Part shown: positions 1 through 5,743 of the stretch, piece by piece
Position numbering within the stretch: the stretch's first letter is position 1
Layout: every line of letters begins with the position of its first letter
DNA from: an uncultured bacterium
Lineage (GTDB): Bacteria; Patescibacteriota; Saccharimonadia; Saccharimonadales; Saccharimonadaceae
Assembly: GCA_900556165.1 (NCBI GenBank)
Contig: USNP01000024.1
Location: forward strand, 1 to 7,860
DNA length: 7,860 bases
Direction: 5' to 3'
Translations under genes and position numbers: made by a program
Notes under the pieces: generated by a model
What the model was told of the DNA's origin: nothing
Database searches by the model: none
The model's input: the letters and a program-made list of their open reading frames with translations, nothing else

Positions 1-1
1 C

Positions 2-112
2 AATCTGGCACTCACGCAGGCAGAAATACTCAAAAATACGCCAGAAGCTAAAGCATATACAGATTATATTCTAAAAGCATTCACTTATTACGCTACTGAA
101 AAGATGAAATGA
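2..112 (+). CDS. 3' end of an unrecognised gene (last 36 residues)
   Basis: This frame is open from the window's left edge to a TGA at 110-112. The 36 visible residues begin NLALTQAEILKN and end with ATEKMK. They are mixed, soluble and probably helical, with several Tyr residues near the end, and no motif that I recognise. The stop is TGAGG, so it overlaps the likely ribosome binding site (GAGG, 111-114) of the next gene. That suggests co-transcription and translational coupling. Function cannot be assigned from this fragment. Confidence 0.6.
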   Translation, partial: NLALTQAEILKNTPEAKAYTDYILKAFTYYATEKMK

Positions 113-121
113 GGTAGCTTT

Positions 122-322
122 ATGATGGACTACTTTATATCTTTTATAATTATCATTGTTGTTGTATTTCTTTGGGATTGGTTCGAAAAACCAAAACAAG
201 CAGATAAAAAGCACTATAACGAAGAAGAAATTGCCCTGGCAGAATTTCTGGAAAAACGGCAAGAAATCAATGAACTTTTCTTGGTCGCTAAAGCAGAAAT
301 GCGAAAAATTTCAAGAAAATAA
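122..322 (+). CDS. Small single-pass membrane protein, function unknown (66 aa)
   Basis: This 66-residue protein has one strongly hydrophobic stretch at about residues 4-18 (Ile/Val/Phe-rich), then WDWFEKP, then a charged helix-prone tail rich in Glu, Lys and Arg. It looks like an N-terminal membrane anchor with a roughly 45-residue soluble tail, possibly short coiled coil (about residues 34-64). No lipobox or signal-peptidase site is evident. A GAGG at 111-114 gives a spacing of 7 to the ATG at 122; a second ATG follows at 125, so the start could be one codon later. It lies 9 nt after the preceding stop, in the same direction as the transfer-type genes, so a role in the element's membrane apparatus is plausible but unproven. 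I do not recognise a family. Confidence 0.6.
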   Translation: MMDYFISFIIIIVVVFLWDWFEKPKQADKKHYNEEEIALAEFLEKRQEINELFLVAKAEMRKISRK

Positions 323-367
323 AAGGATTGTTTAGATTGGACAAATGGTCAAAATATGTTCAAATAT

Positions 368-439
368 ACTACTGTTTCATTGCTTAAAATTCATTCCAAT
401 CGCTATAAAAACTGAAAGTAGTGAAATTTAACTTTTCAC
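368..439. repeat. Two imperfect inverted repeats in the 323-479 intergenic gap
   Basis: ACTACTGTTTCA (368-379) is the reverse complement of TGAAAGTAGT (413-422) apart from a 2-nt bulge. Next to it, GTGAAA (421-426) and TTTCAC (434-439) form a 6-bp inverted repeat whose 7-nt loop, TTTAACT, holds the possible -35 box. Neither is followed by a T run, so they look more like protein-binding or RNA-structure elements than terminators. Confidence 0.35.
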
Positions 440-456
440 CAATTTTCTTGTATAAA
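427..456 (+). promoter_or_regulatory. Possible promoter ahead of the membrane-protein/ATPase pair
   Basis: TTAACT (428-433) and TATAAA (451-456) are separated by 17 nt, the usual sigma-70 spacing. Transcription would begin near 463, just ahead of the AAAGGAGA ribosome binding site at 466-473. This also fits use of the ATG at 480 rather than 456. The -35 match is only partial and the leader would be very short, so this is tentative. Confidence 0.35.
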
Positions 457-479
457 TGAAGGCAGAAAGGAGACCAGCT

Positions 480-647
480 ATGAGAAAACTAATGGCATAT
501 ATTCTTGGATTTGTTGCTTGTGCTTGGCTTATTAACTGGGCGGTGAAACTAATTCTGGAAGTTTGGTGGTTCTTGGTTTTAGTGACTGCTGTTATTTTCA
601 TTGGCTGGTTCGCCTTTCGGATTATTAAATCTAAAGAATGGAGGTAG
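480..647 (+). CDS. Double-pass membrane hairpin protein (55 aa), possible membrane subunit of the coupling ATPase
   Basis: The ATG at 480 is chosen because AAAGGAGA at 466-473 sits 6 nt ahead of it. The in-frame ATG at 456 overlaps a -10-like box and has no good ribosome binding site. The 55 residues form two hydrophobic, Trp-rich segments, about 4-26 and 29-48, joined by a very short turn. Basic residues at both ends (RK at the start, KSKEWR at the end) predict that both termini are cytoplasmic. The stop at 645-647 is 2 nt before the ATPase start, and the ATPase ribosome binding site lies inside this gene, so the two are almost certainly co-translated. A two-helix hairpin matches the membrane domain that canonical VirD4/TraG proteins carry at their N-terminus and that the downstream ATPase lacks. 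The family itself is not recognised, so the role is inferred from topology and position. Confidence 0.65.
   Translation: MRKLMAYILGFVACAWLINWAVKLILEVWWFLVLVTAVIFIGWFAFRIIKSKEWR
640..644 (+). promoter_or_regulatory. Ribosome binding site that sets the ATPase start
   Basis: A perfect GGAGG at 640-644 lies 5 nt ahead of the ATG at 650. The upstream in-frame ATG at 638 overlaps this site and has no Shine-Dalgarno of its own, so 650 is the better start. Confidence 0.75.
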
Positions 648-649
648 AA

Positions 650-2869
650 ATGAAAAGAAAGTTAGAAGCCTTATCTTGGAGCGAGTGGAATTGGCAACGT
701 CCATTTTCTGAAGAAGACGTCAAAAGTTTGCTTGGACAGTTGGTCGGTCTAACTCGACGTAAAAGCATTGTTTTTGAAGTTCGTATGAATAAAAATCGCG
801 TGCAGTATCTTCTGGGGACGGAAGAACAAGATAAACGTCATATTCACCAGCTGATTCAATCGCACCGAACTATTCAGTTTTCAAGGGTCTCAAAACGTGA
901 AAAACTTTCGGTTGCGCGGTTAGTAAACATCAAAGAGTCTCACTATGCTTTAAAAACGGATTCTGTAGAAAATATGATACGTTCAAGCCTTACAATTTCA
1001 AAAATACTTCAGCCAGATGAAATAGTAGTTGTTCAGTTGGTTATTGGCGCAGGTTCACCACCTCGCCCGCAACCAAAAGATTTGCCGAATTTATCCGCTA
1101 AATGGTATCAAGTGATTACGAATAATATTCCTGAGCTTTCTGAAAACTCCAAAAAGCTGATGAAACAAAAACTAAACCAATCTACTTTTAAATGTGAAAT
1201 TCGCCTTGGTGTCCAATCTCGCAGTATTTTGCGAACAAAGGAATTTTTTGACAGCCTACTTAGTAGTTTTCGCATGATGGAATCAAATGCAACCATTGAA
1301 TTAAAACCATTGGCCATCCAAAAACTTAATCAAGCGCAACCTTCTTGGGCTTTCCCATATAGTTTATCTGTTTCAGACTTAGCTTGTTTCATGCTTTTAC
1401 CTATTGGGGAAGAAAATATTGCAGGTGTGCCAAATATTCACCCTAAATTAGTAGTGCCACCTTTAGGCTACAATATTAACCGAAAAAATCAGCGAAGTTT
1501 GGCGCAAACGGTTGAAAGTCAATCAAGACCAATTCAAATTTCAACACAAGCTGGCAAAAAGCACACCGTTTTTCTCGGCTCAACAGGTTGTGGAAAAACC
1601 ACCGCTATGAGTCACTTGATTTTATCAGATATAAACTCTAAAAATCATAGCGTCGTTGTGGTGGATGCCAAAGGTCAACTTACTCATGAACTATTAGAGC
1701 GCACACCAACTGAACACGATGAAGATATTGTGGTGATTTCACCCACTTCAAAGCGAATTGTCGGTATAAATCCTTTTGAACTAACTAAATATGGTATTGA
1801 GCCAGAAGTTATCGCAGATTATCTTTTAGAGCTACTTAAAGGACTTTATCCTGAACATTTTGGAATTTACTCACTGGATATTTTGTCACACAGTTTTTTA
1901 ACTTTGGCGCGCATTCCAAATACTTCTTTAGTGATGTTACCGAGCTTACTCACTAATCAATCCTTTCGAAATAAACTATTAAGAGAGTTAAAAGACCCAA
2001 TCGGACTGGAAAGTTTCTGGAACTGGTTTGAATTGCTCAGTGAAGCTCAACGTCACCAGATGTTAAACCCCATTTTGAATAAATTCCGCCAGTTTTTGCT
2101 TCGCCCGCAACTTCGGGCAATGTTGGGACAAACTAATCCAAATTTCAGTCTTGCAGAAATCTTCAAAAGCCGAAAAATCGTATTGATTCCACTAAATAAA
2201 GCGATAATTGGTTCAGAATCTGCGAAACTCATTGGTAGCCTAATCACTTCAATGCTATGGATGTTAATTTTGCGCCAGTCTTCGGTTGAGCCAAGCAAAC
2301 GCCAATCGGTCTTTATCTATATTGATGAAACACCAAGTTTCCTAGGAATCCCCAACGCTAACTTAGATGAAGCACTTTCGCAATCTCGTCAGTTTAATGT
2401 TGGCTGGAATATTGGCTTCCAACATCTTGCACAGATGTCACCCCAGTTAAAAGCTGGAATTGAATCTAATGTTGCGAATAAAATTGTTTTTGGCTTAAAT
2501 CTTGATGAAGCTCGCGAAATGGCAAAATATACTCTGGAGATTGACAAAGAAGATTTTTACAGCCTACCACCATTTTGGGTATATATCAGAACAGAAATCT
2601 TACCAAATACCTACCGCTGGCTTATCGGTAAGACCTACCCACCTAAACCAAAAATTAGAGATAGTCGCACGCCATTTTTAAATAGCTTGAGCCGATACGG
2701 ACAAGATATTTCAGAAATTGAAAGCCAATTCGAAAACTACATTTTTGAAAAATCTGCTTCGAAAAATGAAGATTCTAATCAAAAATTAACAGATTTAGGG
2801 AGGAAAAAGCGTTCCAATCGCTCTTCGAATCGTGTTGATGAAGAAAATTCTTCCACCCCCGAAAAATAA
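650..2869 (+). CDS. VirD4/TraG-like type IV coupling ATPase lacking membrane segments (739 aa)
   Basis: This is probably the hexameric ATPase that delivers DNA to a conjugation channel at the inner face of the membrane. Numbering starts at the ATG at 650. Residues 1 to about 290 form a large N-terminal region I do not recognise. Walker A is GSTGCGKTT (310-318). VVVVDAKGQL follows, with D339 and K341 at the place of the conserved D-x-K-G motif of VirD4/TraG proteins. Walker B is FIYIDETPS, with D559 and E560 as metal and catalytic acids. FQHLAQM, with Q591, matches the conserved glutamine that follows Walker B. The last 60 or so residues are charged and probably disordered. No transmembrane helix is visible, whereas canonical VirD4 has two near its N-terminus; the preceding gene encodes just such a hairpin. 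An FtsK/HerA-type translocase is the main alternative, but the D-x-K-G motif and the neighbours favour a coupling protein. Confidence 0.85.
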   Translation: MKRKLEALSWSEWNWQRPFSEEDVKSLLGQLVGLTRRKSIVFEVRMNKNRVQYLLGTEEQDKRHIHQLIQSHRTIQFSRVSKREKLSVARLVNIKESHYALKTDSVENMIRSSLTISKILQPDEIVVVQLVIGAGSPPRPQPKDLPNLSAKWYQVITNNIPELSENSKKLMKQKLNQSTFKCEIRLGVQSRSILRTKEFFDSLLSSFRMMESNATIELKPLAIQKLNQAQPSWAFPYSLSVSDLACFMLLPIGEENIAGVPNIHPKLVVPPLGYNINRKNQRSLAQTVESQSRPIQISTQAGKKHTVFLGSTGCGKTTAMSHLILSDINSKNHSVVVVDAKGQLTHELLERTPTEHDEDIVVISPTSKRIVGINPFELTKYGIEPEVIADYLLELLKGLYPEHFGIYSLDILSHSFLTLARIPNTSLVMLPSLLTNQSFRNKLLRELKDPIGLESFWNWFELLSEAQRHQMLNPILNKFRQFLLRPQLRAMLGQTNPNFSLAEIFKSRKIVLIPLNKAIIGSESAKLIGSLITSMLWMLILRQSSVEPSKRQSVFIYIDETPSFLGIPNANLDEALSQSRQFNVGWNIGFQHLAQMSPQLKAGIESNVANKIVFGLNLDEAREMAKYTLEIDKEDFYSLPPFWVYIRTEILPNTYRWLIGKTYPPKPKIRDSRTPFLNSLSRYGQDISEIESQFENYIFEKSASKNEDSNQKLTDLGRKKRSNRSSNRVDEENSSTPEK

Positions 2870-2900
2870 AGGTTTTCAGAATTTTTACTCACACGACTTA

Positions 2901-2928
2901 CTCCGTAATTAAGCACATTTTACGGGAG
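2901..2928 (+). other. Hairpin in the gap between the ATPase and replication-relaxation genes
   Basis: CTCCGTAA (2901-2908) pairs with TTACGGGAG (2920-2928), giving 8 bp with one bulged G and an 11-nt loop. No T run follows, so it is not a typical rho-independent terminator. It lies 33 nt before the next start codon and could act as an mRNA stability element, an attenuator or a binding site. Confidence 0.4.
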
Positions 2929-2961
2929 CATACACTTTAAATTTAATGGAGAACAAAACAG

Positions 2962-3765
2962 ATGAAATGGAATTACAAAACAGATAACGACACGCAAATT
3001 CTTTACTTTTTGAGTCAAGCAAGATTTGCGACCACCAACCAATTAGCCAGACTCTTTTTTGCGGATAGTGATCGATTTGAAACCGCCATTCGCCGTGCTA
3101 ATTTTGCGCTTCAAAGTCTGAAGAAAGCTGGATTGGTTTCACACTTAAAACGGCGAATTGGTGGCGCACGCCGTGGCTCTGCTTCTTATGTTTGGCAAAT
3201 TACTTTTCAGGGACTAAAATTCCTTAAAAACCAAGATGAAACAGTTGTTTTGCGCTATAAAAATAAATACGAGCCAACTCAGCACCACGTTGAACACACT
3301 TTAGCGATTACGGAAGTTTTTGTTGAGACACTAGAGGCTGTTCGAGATTCAGAAAAACTATCGCTTGAAACTTTTTCCTTTGAGCCAAACTCTTGGCGCA
3401 GCTACCAAAAATTCTCTGGTATAGGCAGAACTCTAAAGCCTGATGCTTATTTAGAACTAGTTAATCATGATTACGAAGACCATTATTTTCTGGAAATAGA
3501 CCGAAGCACTGAAAGTCTTGCACGCATTGTAAATACTTGCAAGAAATATATTGAATATTATCGGTCAGGTATTGAACAACGACAAAAGGAAGTTTTCCCC
3601 TATGTTTTGTGGGTTGTGCCAGACGATAAGCGAAAGCTGGCGATTTCGAAAGCAATTCAAAAAGAACTATATAACTTTTGGGAACTGTTCACTGTAATAA
3701 CACTTGAAGAATACCCAGATTATATCAAGGGAGGAATAAATAATGAACCAGAAGAATCAAGATAG
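2962..3765 (+). CDS. Replication-relaxation family protein: winged helix plus PD...ExD domain (267 aa)
   Basis: This is a soluble DNA-binding protein of a family found on plasmids and integrative elements, often beside an FtsK/TraG-type ATPase. Residues 9 to about 90 look like a winged helix: LARLFFADS and SLKKAGLVSHL in the helical part, then a basic Arg/Gly-rich wing (RRIGGARRG). Residues 100-230 carry the family core: HHVEHTLAITE, then LKPDAYLEL (P160-D161), then FLEIDRSTES (E178, D180), then KKYIEYYRSG (from K194). The PD...ExD pattern resembles a PD-(D/E)XK nuclease core with Asp in place of the catalytic Lys, so nuclease activity is uncertain. GGAGA at 2948-2952 supports the start; an ATG at 2946 is out of frame. 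The true role in these elements (replication, nicking or regulation) is not settled as far as I know; this assignment is from remembered family patterns. Confidence 0.8.
   Translation: MKWNYKTDNDTQILYFLSQARFATTNQLARLFFADSDRFETAIRRANFALQSLKKAGLVSHLKRRIGGARRGSASYVWQITFQGLKFLKNQDETVVLRYKNKYEPTQHHVEHTLAITEVFVETLEAVRDSEKLSLETFSFEPNSWRSYQKFSGIGRTLKPDAYLELVNHDYEDHYFLEIDRSTESLARIVNTCKKYIEYYRSGIEQRQKEVFPYVLWVVPDDKRKLAISKAIQKELYNFWELFTVITLEEYPDYIKGGINNEPEESR
3727..3734 (+). promoter_or_regulatory. Strong ribosome binding site inside the replication-relaxation gene
   Basis: AAGGGAGG at 3727-3734 lies 8 nt ahead of an ATG at 3743, within the last codons of the upstream gene. It is the main evidence that the short overlapping reading frame at 3743-3910 is translated. 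Confidence 0.7.
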
Positions 3766-3910
3766 AGATTCAAAACAGGCTTCACGCACCGCTGATGAAA
3801 TTTGTCGAATTGGTCGAACGACTTACTTAATCCGTCACCGTTTTACTGGAAATTGCAATCTTGAAAATATCCTAGAAAGGTTGATTTTAAGCGACAAATC
3901 ACTACTTTAA
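3743..3910 (+). CDS. TnpW-like small transposon-encoded protein (55 aa)
   Basis: This 55-residue protein starts at the ATG at 3743, which has a strong ribosome binding site, and overlaps the end of the preceding gene by 23 nt in another frame. The core, about residues 19-50, reads EICRIGRTTYLIRHRF and then ENILERLILSD. This matches the pattern I know for TnpW-type proteins: an RIG-x-TTY strand, a second strand, then a short helix with an I-x-R-L-I-like ending. The first 18 residues are polar and probably disordered. TnpW genes accompany tnpX-type serine recombinases in Tn4451-like and related Firmicutes elements, and here a tnpX-type gene follows directly. The molecular function of the family is not known to me. 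The assignment rests on a short motif plus context, so confidence is moderate. Confidence 0.62.
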   Translation: MNQKNQDRDSKQASRTADEICRIGRTTYLIRHRFTGNCNLENILERLILSDKSLL

Positions 3911-3917
3911 CAGTAGT
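3901..3917 (+). promoter_or_regulatory. Inverted repeat at the recombinase promoter (candidate operator)
   Basis: ACTACT (3901-3906) and AGTAGT (3912-3917) form a 6-bp inverted repeat around TTAAC. It overlaps the stop of the TnpW-like gene and the -35 region of the recombinase promoter, where a regulator would be expected to bind. The right arm with its flank, AACAGTAGTA, is the reverse complement of a 10-mer at 367-376. Confidence 0.4.
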
Positions 3918-3931
3918 AAAAATGGTATAAT
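3903..3931 (+). promoter_or_regulatory. Extended -10 promoter for the serine recombinase
   Basis: TGGTATAAT at 3923-3931 is a perfect extended -10 (TGn plus TATAAT). No good -35 is present: TACTTT at 3903-3908 is the only hexamer at 17-nt spacing and matches poorly, as is common for extended -10 promoters. Transcription would begin near 3938, giving a leader of about 34 nt to the ATG at 3972. Confidence 0.7.
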
Positions 3932-3971
3932 AGAAGTATAAGGTGTGTGAACTCCAAAAGGAGAAAAACAC

Positions 3972-5675
3972 ATGAACAGAACTTTGACAATTTCAGATTA
4001 TAGACAAGTAGATACTTCCAGACTTTCAGATATAACGGTGGTATATTGTCGCCTAAGCCAAGACGACGGGCTGGACGGAGATAGTAACTCAATTACCAAT
4101 CAGAAGAATATTCTTCTTGATGTAGTAGCGAGAGAAAAACTGCCAAATCCAGTTCTTTTCGTTGATGATGGTTTCAGTGGAACAAATTTTGACCGTCCAG
4201 CAATTTCAGAAGCTCTGCGTTTGGTAGAAAATCGGCAAGTTTCAAACTTCGTCGTTAAGGATTTAAGTCGTTTGGGTCGCTCTTATATCAAGGTTGGTCA
4301 ACTAACGGAAATCACTTTTCCTAGTTTTGATGTTCGCTTTATCGCCCTTAATGATGGCGTAGATTCGAATAAACCTAATGAAACTAATTCTATTTTCTTG
4401 CCAATCAAGAGTTTAATGGACGAAATGTATGCGGCGGATACCAGCAAGAAGATTCGAGCGGTGGTGCAAGCTAAAGCGAGAGCTGGCGAGCGAGTGACTA
4501 CTAACCCACCTTACGGCTATCTAAAAGATTCAAACAATCCTAAAAATTGGATTATTGACCCAGTTGCCAGCGAAGTTGTGAAACGGATTTTTCAAGAAGC
4601 GAAAAGCGGAAAAAGCCTTTCGGAGATTGCAAAAGGGTTAGAAAATGACAAAATTTTTAAACCAGACCGCCACCGAATCGAAATTGGTTTGAAACCTATT
4701 TCCTCCAGTTCAAATGTGGAAACTTTGCCTTATTTTTGGACGCGAGAAACCCTAAGCGCTATCTTAGGGCGTGAAGAATATCTTGGACATACGGTTAATC
4801 TTCGTACACGGAAAAAATCCTATAAAGACAAGCGTAAGGTAGATAACCCAAAAGAAGATTGGCTGATTTTCAAAAATACTCATGAAGCGATAATTGACCA
4901 AGAAACTTTCGATATTGTTCAAAAAATGCGAAGTCATAAGCGTTCAAATCAACGGTATAAAAATCGGGCTGGTCACGAAAACTTGTTTGCTGGATTGGTT
5001 TTTTGTGGAACTTGTGGGCGAAAGCATTATTTCTGCCCACAAGAGAAAAATGGACTTAACCACGACCATTACAAGTGTTCTGGATATCGCAAGCCGATTG
5101 ATGGTTGTGAAAATCCCCACTATATTCAAAAATCCGCCCTGATTGAGATTGTAAGTGGCAAGCTCCGCCAAACCATTCAGGAAGCCCACTTCAACCAAGA
5201 AGACTTTTTGAAAAAGTTGGAACAGCAAAGCCAAGCTCAATTTAATAAAGACAACAAAAATCAGCGTCAGCAACTCCAAAAAGATGAACACCGTTCTAAA
5301 GAGATTGACACCATTATTCAGAAGCTTTATGAAGATAATCTACTTGGTAAAATTTCAGATGAACGCTTTGTAAAATTAAGTCAGAGCTATGAAGAAGAAC
5401 AGAGACAACTTCAAACTTCCATTTCTGACTTAACCGAAAAACTCGCCAAACAACAAGAAGATAACCTTAATATCTCCAAGTTTATGACGAGAATTTTGAA
5501 ATATACAGAGCTACCAGAACTAACCGTTGAGATAGTGAATGAACTGATTGACAAGATTGTTATTCATAAGCCAACTGGCACGAAACGCAATCGAATTATT
5601 CAGATTGACATTTATTATAATTTTATCGGGAAATTAAACAACGAAAAAAGCGAGCCAAACGACCTGGCTCGCTAA
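3972..5675 (+). CDS. TnpX-type large serine recombinase (567 aa), integration/excision enzyme of the element
   Basis: The enzyme cuts and rejoins attachment sites through a serine-DNA link. The catalytic domain spans about residues 20-160: YCRLSQDD carries the nucleophile S29, DDGFSGTNFDRP (65-76) is a family signature, and DLSRLGRSYI (from D97) supplies active-site arginines R100 and R103. A recombinase domain begins at about PPYGY (179-183) and runs to residue 330. A zinc ribbon follows with C345-x2-C348 and C369-x9-C379. Residues 409-495 are a Glu/Gln/Lys-rich coiled coil. The C-terminus (511-555) has ELIDKIVIH and IDIYYNF, typical of the DUF4368 tail of TnpX-like enzymes. All expected parts are present, so it should be intact. 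AAAAGGAG at 3956-3963, 8 nt ahead of the ATG, supports the start. The closest known type is from Firmicutes transposons such as Tn4451, suggesting exchange with Firmicutes. Its last codons overlap a minus-strand terminator. Confidence 0.95.
   Translation: MNRTLTISDYRQVDTSRLSDITVVYCRLSQDDGLDGDSNSITNQKNILLDVVAREKLPNPVLFVDDGFSGTNFDRPAISEALRLVENRQVSNFVVKDLSRLGRSYIKVGQLTEITFPSFDVRFIALNDGVDSNKPNETNSIFLPIKSLMDEMYAADTSKKIRAVVQAKARAGERVTTNPPYGYLKDSNNPKNWIIDPVASEVVKRIFQEAKSGKSLSEIAKGLENDKIFKPDRHRIEIGLKPISSSSNVETLPYFWTRETLSAILGREEYLGHTVNLRTRKKSYKDKRKVDNPKEDWLIFKNTHEAIIDQETFDIVQKMRSHKRSNQRYKNRAGHENLFAGLVFCGTCGRKHYFCPQEKNGLNHDHYKCSGYRKPIDGCENPHYIQKSALIEIVSGKLRQTIQEAHFNQEDFLKKLEQQSQAQFNKDNKNQRQQLQKDEHRSKEIDTIIQKLYEDNLLGKISDERFVKLSQSYEEEQRQLQTSISDLTEKLAKQQEDNLNISKFMTRILKYTELPELTVEIVNELIDKIVIHKPTGTKRNRIIQIDIYYNFIGKLNNEKSEPNDLAR
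5643..5673 (-). terminator. Rho-independent terminator of the rplF-rplO operon, inside the recombinase 3' end
   Basis: AGCGAGCCA (5649-5657) and TGGCTCGCT (5665-5673) form a perfect 9-bp, GC-rich stem with a 7-nt loop. On the minus strand the stem is followed by TTTTTT (complement of A5643-A5648, allowing for one stem-adjacent A), the classic intrinsic terminator layout. On the plus strand no T run follows, so it should act mainly on transcripts coming from rplO, whose stop is about 70 nt away. The hairpin is also coding: it covers the last nine or so recombinase codons and the first base of its stop. Confidence 0.8.
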
Positions 5676-5712
5676 TATTAACCCATTTAACTAAACTGCT
5701 ATGTGTCAGGTC
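5661..5712. other. Weak candidate attachment site at the element/host junction
   Basis: GACCTG (5661-5666) and CAGGTC (5707-5712) form the ends of a 52-bp imperfect palindrome centred at 5686/5687. By hand, about 12 of 26 symmetric positions pair. Large serine recombinases use attachment sites of roughly this length and symmetry, often beside the recombinase gene. The interior symmetry is poor, so chance is a real possibility. The same interval contains a near direct repeat, TTAACTAAA (5687-5695) and TCAACTAAA (5711-5719), 24 nt apart. Confidence 0.25.
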
Positions 5713-5743
5713 AACTAAAGAGCTGTTTTATAATTTAAAAGAA

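Larger units (their letters stand above)
1..5712 (+). mobile_element. Right-hand part of an integrated conjugative or mobilisable element with a TnpX-type serine recombinase
   Basis: All genes from the left edge to 5675 lie on the plus strand, with tight or overlapping junctions. Recognisable ones are a VirD4/TraG-like ATPase, a replication-relaxation family protein, a TnpW-like small protein and a large serine recombinase. This set is typical of integrative elements that encode DNA transfer or mobilisation. The recombinase is the last gene, and the convergent host operon rplF-rplO begins right after it, so one boundary must lie near 5676-5743. The exact end is not proven: 5712 is only the outer edge of a weak imperfect palindrome that could be the attachment site. 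The other end and any relaxase or VirB4-type gene are outside the window. A plasmid-derived or phage-like element is possible, but no phage structural gene is visible. Confidence 0.72.

Noticed and set aside
110..112. Alternative genetic code with TGA as glycine
   Set aside because: TGA ends a frame exactly where the next gene's ribosome binding site begins, and the recognisable proteins are complete without reading through TGA.
71..262. Antisense open frame opposite the small membrane protein
   Set aside because: The composition mirrors the plus-strand gene and there is no ribosome binding site or family resemblance.
338..353. Short hairpin after the 66-residue gene as a terminator
   Set aside because: Only about 5 pairs with a bulge and no T run follow it.
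456..479. Earlier ATG start for the 55-residue membrane protein
   Set aside because: It has no ribosome binding site and overlaps a -10-like TATAAA, while the ATG at 480 has AAAGGAGA at good spacing.
638..649. Earlier ATG start for the coupling ATPase
   Set aside because: It overlaps the GGAGG that serves the ATG at 650 and has no Shine-Dalgarno sequence of its own.
4944..5291. Hydrophobic open frame of 115 residues antisense to the recombinase
   Set aside because: It lies entirely opposite conserved zinc-ribbon and coiled-coil coding sequence, and its hydrophobicity follows from the complement of Lys/Glu/Gln-rich codons. No supporting start signal was seen.
5727..5740. AT-rich near-palindrome before the rplO stop as the operon terminator
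   Set aside because: The stem is weak and purely A/T. The GC-rich stem with T run at 5643-5673 is a far better terminator.
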